Below are positions 46,201-54,779 of a DNA stretch of 64,000 bases, piece by piece. The first letter of the stretch is position 1. Each line of letters opens with the position of its first letter. The notes beneath the pieces were generated by a model that was given only the letters and a program-made list of their open reading frames with translations, was not told the DNA's origin and did no database searches. The translations under genes were made by a program, and so were the position numbers. Where the stretch lies: contig OY744605.1 of NCBI GenBank assembly GCA_963556255.1, forward strand, positions 9,925,826 through 9,989,825, in the 5' to 3' direction. The stretch is from Allolobophora icterica (Eukaryota; Annelida; Clitellata; Crassiclitellata; Lumbricidae).

Positions 46201-47476
46201 TAAAACTTTTGCAAACCCACCACAGTTGCAATCCATTCGTTTTGCATCTTCTTGATATCTTTCTTGTGAACGTACTGGAATATTTTGTGAACTTGAGCGA
46301 TTACCAACGTCACTTCCGTTTTAGGACCGCGAATTCGAATTCGCTTTAAATGACCCGTCTCCAGTTCAATATGCACCGGGAAAAAATCTGCCATGCCTTC
46401 TATTCTATTGACCTGCAAAGAATTAAACAAATTCATTATTTTGGAGAAATAACTAAACATCTTTTATTAATTACTAAAATTATGAACTTAGTATATGCTG
46501 AATGTGAAACCACAACATATCAGAACAATTCATGTTCAACATCCGTCAGTGGTACATCATCAGAAGAAAAGGAGTCCTTAAAGATATCCTCAGAGGCAGC
46601 CATCGGTAAGAAATGTTAGCGACCTCATTTCTCTTAGCCTCGTCTAATAATGGAAGGTATCCAGTCCTCTTCCTCACCGACTCATCTTCCCACCGAAGGT
46701 GCACACTCGGTGTACTCATTATACCTGAGTTGGCTAGGAGGCACAGGATAAGCAGAAATCGAAACAAATTGCTGTCCCGATTGGAATTCGAACCCCCAAC
46801 CTCTCGGCTGACAGTCCAGCACGCCACCCACTAGACTATCGCGCACATCCTAGATCCAGTCAAATTAATCAATATTAGCTGGTCCATAACTGAACGAGCA
46901 ATGTGAGACTGTGAAGAGGGAGTGTTTGTCTTCATAGAAGGCTTAGGCTACTGATACATTTACCTGTTCTGGACTGAGTTTAGCGATACTCTGCTGATCC
47001 TGCGAACTGTCGAGGATTTTGTCGATGATGTATTTTTCGATCACATTTTCAACATCCTTCAGAACATCATCAATTGCTTTCTTAGACATCGCATAGATCG
47101 AGAGCGTGATAGTGCTGTTCGAGTGCTGTGGATGCCTTTCTTCGCGCTGCTTCTGACTCAGTTGACGAGAATCAGCGACTATTCTTGTTCTTTGCATCGC
47201 ATCAGCATGATAGTACTCTGAAAATTCATCATTATCGTCAGGGTTACTGGCGCGCTGATTGCTTCTGCGGCCAGCTTTGCTTCTAATCCAATTTTATAAA
47301 GCACAAAAAGCACCTCATTGCAGATTATGTAAATTTTTTTCGATTTTACTACATATTTTGAACATTAACTATTTTAAAGAAGTAGAGAGAGAAATCATAG
47401 AAATTGGCTTAAGCTCATAACCCAATCAGGGTGTATAAAACAGATAAAATATACGCTACATGTAGTTAATATATAA

Positions 47477-47521
<45 letters not shown>

Positions 47522-50500
47522 TCATAGATCTACTTCGTGGTTTTGTGCTCATTGGCCTTCTGTGACCAATGTTGTCACTGTGTATTTGGTCGGAAAATTC
47601 TACAATCTGCTACGACGTCCTTTGTTTTGGGGATTCACAAGAATCCCCGTCATGAAATATTATTGTCTTCAGTTTCCTCTCTAATTTGGCGACAAGCTGT
47701 GTCATTGTAGATGAAATGAACCTCGCGAACTATTTTACATAATAATCGACAAAAAAGTAGTTGTTAACTGCATCACCAATGATGACAGTTACAAGATCAA
47801 GCGGAAAATAAAAACTCCAGTGCTGATTAATGGCATTGCTACTCTGCTTAACATCAGGTTTGCTCAACGAGGAATCAACTCGCATATGCAGATTCGTTCA
47901 ACTGCATTCAACGCCATGGATCACAATTTTGGCTTAGCATTTTTCAGAACTAGTTACGCATGCCTCTCCTGGCAAAATTATCCCCCAAGATTATCTCCAA
48001 CCTATTGTTATCCAAGCAATCATCCTCAGGTTTGAATACAATTGAAAAACTCCGAAAGCTATTTGAGGCTATAGAAGTTAGGGAAATCAGGGGTTCTAGA
48101 ATGCATAAAGTCAGAAAACCAAGATATTTATAATTGCATAAAGGAGCTCTTCTACTTAAATTTGGCCTAAATTTGACCAACTTTCATACAACAAAAACCG
48201 ACCTGGTCTAGCATTTGCATCAGTGACTTCTCCCGAGATTCTGAGATCGACATTAGCCTCATTGACAGCGCCATGTAGGCCTACTTTACATTTGATTGTG
48301 TCTCCTTGGATAGGAATCATGAACTTTGCAGGTGTCATTTCCGCTTGTGGGTAAGCTCGGCACGTCTTAACCAACTGGATAGATACTTTGTGGTTTATCT
48401 GAATGCCACGCAATACTTCTTTCCCGTGCTTACTGTAGAAATAAGCAGGAATTCCCGGTCTATCAATATCATGATCACGCATAAGGATACCATCAGTCAG
48501 TGTCTGTAAGTCTTTCACAGCTTTTCCAACTCCATCTTCATTTCCTGTTAAAATGAATCCGGGTTCATCCTTGGAAGTATCTATGCTTCCAGAACATTTC
48601 TTTAAATCTGCCTCAATCTTCTGCAATGCATCCTTCATATACTTTGTAATAAAATCAGCTGCACCCAAGTCCATAGGAAAAATTCTCTTGACAACTCCGA
48701 CATTCTCGCACGGAACAGAAACTGAAATCATATAGAATAATATAAAGCAATTACGGTAAGCTGCAAAGTATTTTATTTATGCTTTATGATCACTCTTGAT
48801 ACAAGAAGTGACCACGTAGCACGCCATCAGATCCGTCCTGTTGGTAAAGAAAGATCAAGTCTACTACTATTGTGGGTATTGCCAGCCACCATCTACTCTA
48901 GTCCCATATCGTAAAGGAAGCTATCTATATCAAGCTTATTGAAATCACCCAATATGTTAAGGATAGCGCAGGGAAGCGTACACCTATTTCCTCGACGTCA
49001 CTTTTCAGGCGATAGAAAATCCGGTTAGTGTGGGTCTAGGACATTGCCCTGCTGGACATTACCCTCTGCCATTATCCCCTGCCATTCCCCCACCCCCATA
49101 GGACATTTCCCCTTGCCATCACTCCTGGCATCTAATATACATGTTAGGTTGTATCTTTTGTGCTGCACTTCTGTTTATGTCACTCTTTTAAGCATATGAC
49201 ACTAATAAAAGTATGCTTTAATTACATTTTGAGCCAGTACCCTGCAGCGCCCAGCCAGCCTGACACCCTATGCAAATAAAACAAAATGTGTTTAATTGCA
49301 TACTAATATTTACTTGTTATTTTATTTAATTTCAGTTAACCTATTAGGTAATTCTTTCAACCTAATCTTTCTATGCTGGCTCCTTTCTATAATCTGTTAT
49401 CTCTATTCGCTTATTCTTCTTATCTTCCACACACGCATAATTCAAATATGCTTTAGTATATACGGCACTTTGAAAATTACACTTACTAGCATTCGAAAAT
49501 TTATGTCATGCAGAAAGTTGAAAGCATACGCAAAAAACAGAAAATCTTATATAATGGATATGTATTTCTGGAGGGGAAAGTTTTGGCACAAGGTGTGATA
49601 AGTTATCGATGCGAGAAGAGACAATATACTTTTCATTCAGTTCTACACATATCTGACAATAACTTGTCAGATTTTCCATATATTTTTTTAATTCATGTAA
49701 AAATTTGTTCTAACTTTTCATATTTACTATATTAAAGGAGTAACGGAATATTGGAATTTTTCCTTATTATTGAGGAGGGTAATGGCAGCCTGGAGTAATG
49801 TCCAAGAGGTATTGGCAGGAGGAAATATCCTATGGGGTAATGGCAGGGGGTAATGTCCGGGTGGAGGTAATGTCCTGATTCCGGTTAGTGCAATATTTAG
49901 GACACGGTCGGTGATAAATGACAGCGACAGCGGAGATTAGTTGTCTTTACTGAACTTCAACTACAAAGTTTCCTGGCGATCGTTGAGACCACTAGCATAC
50001 TTCTTGGTGAAGAATGGAGAATAATAAAGGGTATCTTCACGTATGAACACACTCCCCCTTCCTCTTCGTGCAGACCGGTCCATACCATACAAACTAAACC
50101 CATAAATTTTAACAAGGTCGTCCAAGTGCTTATACTTAAGCCATGTTTCAGATGCTGGTGCCAATATCAATAAAGGGCCATCCATATATTACGTACGCAA
50201 AAATGCGGGAAAATTGGATCCCCTTCCCCCTGTTCGCAAGCGTACTTTCTTCCACACACCGCCGCGTACGTACACTTGACGCACCCCCCCCCCCCCAGAA
50301 GACCAGCTGCAGAAAGTGTCTCGACAGCCCGACTGTCTGCACTTTAAGCCAGATTGAAGGATGAGTGAGGGCCAACATACACAAATTATAGGTGTCTCGT
50401 TCACAGCACAGAATAAATGCACATGGCATTTATATAATGTAATAAAATGCCATCGGACGACTATAGGCAATACAAGAGTTATAAATAGGCTAATGTGGAC

Positions 50501-51864
50501 GTCATAATTAGAAATTTATTTGCGTACGTACACTTTTATCCCCCTTCACCCCCCCCCCCCCCCCGTTCGCACCCGTACGCAAAATCGCCAAAATCCGACC
50601 CCCGACCCCTCATTGCGCACGTAATATGTGGACGGCCCCTAACAGGCCTTACGTCCTACGGATAGCTGCTGGACTGCGTTGTTTTGAACTAAACTGTATG
50701 CATTAATTGCTTACCTGTACTTTCAATTTCAAACTTTATAATTCGATCTGGTGACTCAGAGACTGTAAGTTCGCCCACTGCATTACTGGATTTGCATTGC
50801 ATCAAGATATTTTCAAAGCTTGAAGGTTGAAAGACAACTGTATCACAGCAAAAATCTTCACCGCGACAGTTCGCTGGAAATTTTTCCAACTCAATTGCTC
50901 TCGTATGCATTTGATCGGCAGCTCTACAAATGTCTACAGGTGACCCTCGGGAAAGAAGTTCTTCAGAATATTTAGAGAAGCTGTCAATCATCACAATGAA
51001 TCTTTCAACATCCTGCTTGGTGATTTCAAAGGCTTTCAGGTTTTGTTCCCTCACTGAGATCAAATTCTCGACCAATATTTCAGTATATTCATCAATCAAC
51101 ATTTTCAGTTTAGTTCCGATATGGCGGATACGTTCTTCTGTTTTTGAAATCTCTTCTGTAAATTCTTTTTCGTATTTATCTAGCTCTTCCCTAACATTCT
51201 CACATTCTGGAAGTCTCATAGTCACTTTCCTCTGGTCTTCTTTTAGTTGCTTCGTAAAATCTCCGGCAGCTTTTTCAACATTTACACATCTATGAGACTG
51301 GTGACTCTCAACACAACAGATTAAACAGATGACAACTTTATCGTCGTAGCAGTACATCTTTGTGAGCTCCTTGGGATGATGGTCGCAGTAACTGCTGCGT
51401 AAGTTATAATTCTGTGCGTTTAGCTTGCTTCCAAGTTCAATGAATTGATGGTTTTGGCTGGACTTTGCTTTCCTGTGACATTTACTGCAGCGCTCACAAA
51501 GACTTTGTTCGCAATCGATACAATACATTTTAGCAACCAGTTCTTCCCCTTCAGGACAAAGATCACACATGGAATCATTTGCAGGCGCCGTTGCTAGTTT
51601 TCCGATCTCGACCATTTTTCCAATTAAAAAATTATTTGGCAAATTACACAAGCCCCCATCTGGAATGAAGAACTCATTCCTGCAAATTGGACAAACCAAC
51701 TGATCGCCCGGTTTCCTATCATTTCCATATTTTTCCAGACAGCGTAAGCAGAAAGTGTGAACACAAGGCAGAAGTTTTGGATTTGTAAAGATCTCAACAC
51801 AAATCGAGCATTCTGTCACTTCAGCTATTTTGTCTTGAACCGAGCTTTCACAACTCTTAGCCAT
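39565..51864 (-). CDS. TRIM-PARP fusion gene, copy 2 (eight exons, 976 aa)
   Basis: Eight exons: 51864-50715, 48721-48203, 47217-46964, 46412-46221, 45230-45020, 44427-44282, 41979-41805 and 39848-39565. Every junction is GT-AG, every phase agrees, and the sum is 2931 nt ending at TAG. Predicted order: RING (C19, C22, C34, H36, C39, C42, C58, C61), B-box 1 (about 100-142), B-box 2 (about 160-193), coiled coil (about 200-330), KH-like and macrodomain-like segments (384-705), WWE (706-775), ART (776-976). RING/B-box/coiled coil is the TRIM E3-ligase module; KH-like, WWE and ART are the C-terminal plan of PARP14-type proteins. The ART triad is Arg859-Asn891-Ile958 instead of H-Y-I/E, so transfer activity is unlikely. 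It is probably a cytosolic ubiquitin ligase with an ADP-ribose-sensing tail, plausibly in antiviral or stress responses; that role is inference. Confidence 0.85.
39958..40389. mobile_element. hAT-type MITE, 8-bp TSD GTTGAGTA, in copy 2 intron 7
   Basis: 432 bp with ends TAGGGCTGTACC / GGTACAGCCCTA and exact GTTGAGTA copies at 39950-39957 and 40390-40397. Copy 1 at 13664-13671 has the single target. ATTCG-rich palindromic repeats (CGAATACGAATA) fill both ends. Confidence 0.93.
40471..40996. mobile_element. MITE-like element with ATGGGTA ends
   Basis: The ends share ATGGGTA followed by TAGTTAA-type repeats in inverted orientation, with many internal TAGTTAAACTA motifs. It lies in intron 7 of copy 2 in a block absent from copy 1. 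The exact edges and duplication are unclear; CATCACATCGCA repeats follow to about 41110. Confidence 0.5.
41805..41979 (-). CDS. Copy 2 exon 7: ART core, LWRGT in place of LWHGT
   Basis: Acceptor TCTACAG|ATTGAG, donor CATG|GTAAGT; 175 nt, phase 0 to 1. It encodes IERIQNKMLYKQYVLRK, NEMTLWRGTNAF and CGFNRTNCRKH. IERIQN and GFNR are classic family motifs, so alignment is secure, and the catalytic histidine is clearly an arginine (residue 859). Confidence 0.9.
42090..42245 (+). repeat. (ATGT)n microsatellite, copy 2
   Basis: Positional counterpart of 16846-17040, shorter and more degenerate at its left side. Confidence 0.92.
42985..43080 (-). mobile_element. tRNA-related SINE fragment
   Basis: The minus strand carries GACGCGGGTTTGATACCCGC, a B-box-bearing T-arm-like hairpin, after GCTGGAACGAAGATCAGAGG. 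No complete tRNA fold was found, so a SINE or tRNA relic is more likely than a gene. Confidence 0.5.
43130..43248 (+). repeat. (CAGA)n/(GA)n microsatellite
   Basis: Purine-rich array of CAGA units bounded by GA runs, in intron 6 of copy 2. Confidence 0.95.
44282..44427 (-). CDS. Copy 2 exon 6: start of ART domain
   Basis: Acceptor TTAATAG|AAATGG, donor TTAAG|GTAAGA; 146 nt, phase 1 to 0. It encodes EMDVPVNWETM and IQLKASDQEYKDVEKTVL, the first strand and helix of a PARP10/14-type catalytic domain. Confidence 0.87.
45020..45230 (-). CDS. Copy 2 exon 5: WWE domain
   Basis: Acceptor AGTTTAG|ACTGAT, donor CAAAAG|GTAGTT; 211 nt, phase 0 to 1. It translates as DWEYEDGSVFSKYSKETNAI, then IERSYYKHRW, EKYRLTFQTM and SVKVRRVAK. 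The W, E, Y and terminal R pattern marks a WWE domain, an ADP-ribose or iso-ADP-ribose reader in related proteins. Confidence 0.87.
45660..45900 (+). mobile_element. LINE C-terminal remnant (copy 2 intron 4)
   Basis: It matches 22390-22610 of copy 1 (CTTTGCCCCTTTTCCGCAAG and flanks). It is too degraded to read on its own; the paired copy dates it before the duplication. Confidence 0.6.
46221..46412 (-). CDS. Copy 2 exon 4: KH-like segment
   Basis: Acceptor TTTGCAG|GTCAAT, donor ACTGTG|GTGGGT; 192 nt, phase 0 to 0. It encodes ADFFPVHIELETGHLKRIRI, then GPKTEV and a helix to WIATV, a compact beta-beta-alpha fold consistent with KH. Confidence 0.83.
46613..46851 (-). mobile_element. tRNA-derived SINE (copy 2 intron 3)
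   Basis: The minus-strand head reads GCGCGATAGTCTAGTGGGTG (A-box), then GCGTGCTGGACTGTCAGCCG, then GGGGGTTCGAATTCCAATCG (B-box GGTTCGAATTCC). Box spacing matches a tRNA. It is paired with 23265-23471. Confidence 0.75.
46964..47217 (-). CDS. Copy 2 exon 3: KH-like segment
   Basis: Acceptor AATTTTCAG|AGTAC, donor GAACAG|GTAAAT; 254 nt, phase 1 to 0. It encodes a basic, glutamine-rich linker followed by STITLSIYAMSKKAIDDVL and an acidic helix. It joins exon 2 directly without a conventional macrodomain C-terminal half. Confidence 0.83.
47478..47516. repeat. (TA)n microsatellite in copy 2 intron 2
   Basis: About 20 TA units. Copy 1 has only a short ATATAT stretch near 24893 at the matching place. 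Confidence 0.95.
48203..48721 (-). CDS. Copy 2 exon 2: KH-like segments and macrodomain-like stub
   Basis: Acceptor TGATTTCAG|TTTCTG, donor CCAG|GTCGGT; 519 nt, phase 1 to 1. It encodes helices around ADFITKYMKDALQKIEADL, the block RPGIPAYFYSKHGKEVLRGI and a basic strand HKVSIQL, as in KH-like modules of PARP14-type proteins, then IQGDTIKCKV...NEANVDLRI...VTDANARP, similar to a macrodomain N-terminus but cut off at the exon end. Confidence 0.85.
49037..49880. mobile_element. Fold-back element with GGACATTACC repeats
   Basis: The left end carries GGACATTACCCTCTGCCATT-type units. The right end carries the inverse units (GGTAATGGCAGGGGGTAATG). The flanks share TCCGGTTAGTG near 49020 and 49881, a possible 11-bp duplication. 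A short remnant occurs in copy 1 near 27280-27325. The AT-rich core (49296-49740) shows no recognisable protein. Confidence 0.6.
49961..50170 (-). mobile_element. LINE endonuclease fragment
   Basis: It encodes SETWLKYKHLDDLVKIYGF and MDRSARRGRGSVFIRED, matching the SETWL and R-x-G-G-x-V region of LINE endonucleases. Counterpart of 27375-27581 in copy 1. Confidence 0.8.
50174..50639. mobile_element. Harbinger-like MITE, TAA duplication, in copy 2 intron 1
   Basis: 466 bp with ends AGGGCCATCCATATATTACG / GGGGCCGTCCACATATTACG, flanked by TAA at 50171-50173 and 50640-50642. It contains two long C runs. It was not found at the matching place in copy 1 (near 27580). Confidence 0.82.
50715..51864 (-). 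CDS. Copy 2 exon 1: RING, B-box 1, B-box 2, coiled coil
   Basis: The ATG at 51864 (MAKSCESSVQDKIAEVTECS) is the first in frame, and the RING begins 18 residues later, as usual for TRIM proteins. The B-boxes read CDLCPEG...C-x2-C-x4-C-x2-C-x3-H and CDHHPKE...C-x7-C-x2-C-x4-H-x2-H. The coiled coil is unbroken, unlike copy 1. Donor ACAG|GTAAGC at 50715, phase 1. Reading past the donor would add only a few residues before a stop, so a RING-only isoform by intron retention is possible. Confidence 0.92.
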
Positions 51865-51885
51865 CGCAGAAACTATAAAAGCACA

Positions 51886-51933
51886 ATTATTATTATTATC
51901 ATTATTGTTGTTGTTGTTATTGTTGTTGTTTTA

Positions 51934-52007
<74 letters not shown>

Positions 52008-52108
52008 TATTATTATTATTATTACTGTTGTTGTTGTTGTTGTTGTTGTAATTATTATCATTATTATTATTATTATTATTGTTATTATTATTAATTATCA
52101 TTATCGAT
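51886..52108. repeat. ATT/GTT compound microsatellite before copy 2 start
   Basis: Trinucleotide array about 20 bp upstream of the copy 2 ATG. Counterpart of 28811-28962, with a different mix of units. Confidence 0.95.
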
Positions 52109-52147
52109 AATTAGCAACTTCCATAGCGACGGTGTATAATGCACGTG

Positions 52148-52330
52148 CAGGGCCGCATTAAGGCCAATGCGCGCCCAAGTGCTGTGATTACCTATATGGC
52201 CATCAGCGCGGGCCCAATTAGAAGTACAGTAAAAAAAATTAAATGTACAGTACTTCCGAAAATGTGGGCCCCTCAGAACTGCGGGCCCGTGTGCTGCAGC
52301 ACCAGTAGCACTCCCCTTAATGCGGGCCTG
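52148..52330. mobile_element. hAT-type MITE, family of 20932-21104
   Basis: 183 bp, starting CAGGGCCGCATTAAGG, with flanks TGCACGTG and TGCACAAG (6 of 8 match). Copy 1 at about 30331 has the uninterrupted target TACACAAG. Confidence 0.85.
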
Positions 52331-52719
52331 TGCACAAGGCATTGACCGATGGTGCACCAACCGCAAGCCTTTATCAGGTCAACATCCAGAAGCTCAGTCC
52401 AATACAACACAGCGGTAGCCTATGACAAATAAACAACTTTTAAAAAGGGAGGTCTTAAGTTTAGAACGAAATGACAAACTGACAGGACAGAACAAACAAA
52501 TAAGCCTACAGGGAAAGAAAGAAAAAGCGCACATCTCGCCAAGTATCAATATTGTACATCGAATAAATTACATGAATTTATTTGGCCTATATCTTCAGCC
52601 GATATGATTAAGGCTCCAGCTTCGTTGTTTACAAAATTCTTTTCGGTAAGTAAGCAAAAGGCTTTTACAGGCGAACTAAACTTAAGGCTAAACGTCTAGT
52701 AAAGTCTCATAAACTATTT

Positions 52720-52995
52720 AGAATAGAATAGAATAGAATATTCTTTATTGGAACCAATTGCAAACCGCATCTTGGTGTACAGCAACGTAAACATGTTTAT
52801 ACAGATAGTATACTAATAATATGCTAATATTAGCTACTAATATTTGTGTCAATTATCCCCAATTTGTAATTATTTATACTGTGCTTTTACCCAGAGCGTA
52901 AACTAAGAAGCTTCATAAACCATCCTGATGATAAACGTTTTTCTGGACAAGCTATCAGCGGTCCGGATTTCTAGGTCGTGAGCTCGTGGGCGAGC
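52720..52995 (-). mobile_element. Short retroposon insertion with GAATA tail (copy 2 only)
   Basis: The minus-strand 3' end is CAATAAAGAATATTCTATTC with repeated units. Copy 1 reads across the site near 30720 without it. It may be a SINE or truncated LINE; I see no coding sequence. Confidence 0.7.
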
Positions 52996-53461
52996 TATTA
53001 AATGCTATTAAAACTGTGTTACGTTTATCATTAGGTCTCACAAAATGTCACATAAGAAAGATTTGCTATATACAAGTAATAACCTCGGATTGAACGTAAA
53101 ACGACAACTTATAACTTGTCCAAAAACTGGACCTAGAACTTGTTGTATATAAAGCAACACATTTTTGGTTCTACACACGTGACATTCACGTATGCTTCCA
53201 TTAGCCAAATTCACTCAATTACATGTAGCACTCCTAAAAAATGCCATCCATCGGAATGGTGTTTCCAGGATTATTCTAGTGTTACGTTCGATTTCATTGC
53301 GTAAGTCAATTCGAATATTGAAATATTCATCTACACAATTTTAAGTTGCAGTTCTTATTCAATTCTTCACTTTACATATGAAAATATTAATATGTTTACC
53401 GATGTGTGTCAATATGTTCACAAAATCAAGTTAAACAGACACTTTTACCACACCACAACAG

Positions 53462-53571
53462 ACGCCAATCGGAAGATTCGCCGTCTAATTATAGGGCTAG
53501 ATATCATAGAGGCAACACAGAAACATGACGCAACCAAAAACGCTTACTGCATGGCCGATATGTGTAAGAAA
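53462..53571 (+). CDS. Possible small exon conserved in both units (copy 2)
   Basis: An open 110-nt segment between CAACAG| and AAGAAA|GTAAGTAG. It encodes DANRKIRRLIIGLDIIEATQ and then KHDATKNAYCMADMCKK. It pairs with 31206-31314. Sequence outside the segment is more divergent by eye. No flanking exon of the same gene was found. Confidence 0.4.
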
Positions 53572-53706
53572 GTAAGTAGGTAAGTATAATATTTAATACA
53601 CCATTTGTAAACGCAAAACGGAACAACAGAAGAAAGCATTTACAATGAAAGATAGAAGTAATAATTCGTAATAAAAGTTTTGAGATAAGTGAAAGTTTCA
53701 GTCAAC

Positions 53707-53853
53707 CAGTGGCGACGCCGCCTTTACTTGTGGTACGGCTTTTGCCGTACCACTTTTCAAGGTGGTACGGTAACAACATACTTTTTCCGTTCCACTTTTT
53801 TTGTCGTACCCCTAATTTGCCGTACTACTTTTCAAATCGTGGCGCCCCCACTG
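53707..53853. mobile_element. hAT-type MITE, TSD CAGTCAA(C/T)
   Basis: 147 bp, starting CAGTGGCGACGCCGCC and ending GGCGCCCCCACTG. Flanks are CAGTCAAC (53699-53706) and CAGTCAAT (53854-53861). Copy 1 near 31443 has the unoccupied site. Internal GGTACGGC and GCCGTACCAC palindromes. Confidence 0.9.
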
Positions 53854-54403
53854 CAGTCAATTATACATCATCCGAGTATAGTCTAGTAATGTAACCCTTC
53901 CCTGTAAGGGATTCACAACGCGGTATCTTACGACTATGCGAGCGGGGTTGAAGACATATTAACCGGATTATCGTATCGGAAGAAATAAGTCGTAAAGGAC
54001 ATGACCAGGTTCCCACTGGATCGCAACGAAGGGAGCTTCATCTTCATTTGAACACATCAGATCAAAGGTGAGATTATCGGTTGGGATATACCCTGTCACT
54101 TAACGGACACAGACACTTAGCCTAACAGTTCACATATCAACGCCATCGGTAGGCTTAAATCCCCACCAAACTGGAGATGAGTAGGCCTACAACATTCTTG
54201 CCACTCTGATGGAACGTACATCGTAGAGACTGTTTCCAGTTAATCCAAACACAATCAAGTCTCGCATAGCAAAGAAGGATTGTTTAGCTTTGCTGCAGAT
54301 ATTACTGATGTGCTAGGAGAACGCAATTCAATCAAAAAACATTAGACACCGAAAATCTTGATTTCATTAACCCTATCGATCCCACAATTGGTAGAGGGGT
54401 ATC

Positions 54404-54743
54404 CTAAATTTTAGTTCGGGGTCGCCTAATAATGATTTTACACGACTTGTTATGATTTAGGCGTAAGTTGCAATTTCTAACCCATGCTGCTATGTTGGCA
54501 AGTTCAGAGTCAATAGTCTCTATATTTGAAGCTGGCATCACAAAATAGCAATCATCTGCATATACGAATAATCGGTTTCCTGCATGGAGCAAGATTATTC
54601 CAGAAATGGTAGTGAAAAGTTGGCCGGCCCATATCCTGACCCCAGTATGATGCTTGCATTAATACATTTATGTGAGGAAATAGCTGTAATCCGTGAAAAT
54701 TCACGGTATTATTATTAAACACTAAAACTAAACACTTAAACAA
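54404..54743 (-). mobile_element. LINE RT fragment (copy 2 counterpart of 36406-36660)
   Basis: It encodes LHAGNRLFVYADDCYFVMPA and WVRNCNLRLNHNKS; the YADD box is intact here. The rest of the RT seen in copy 1 (37115-37777) is deleted apart from a linker piece at 57265-57345. Confidence 0.8.
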
Positions 54744-54779
54744 TTAAAATGTAAAAACAACTGTTTGTTTGAAAGGCAA

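Noticed and set aside
49296..49735. Plus-strand hydrophobic frames that look like a membrane protein
   Set aside because: They lie inside the AT-rich core of the fold-back element, with leucine/isoleucine-rich composition expected from AT-rich DNA, and have no counterpart in copy 1.
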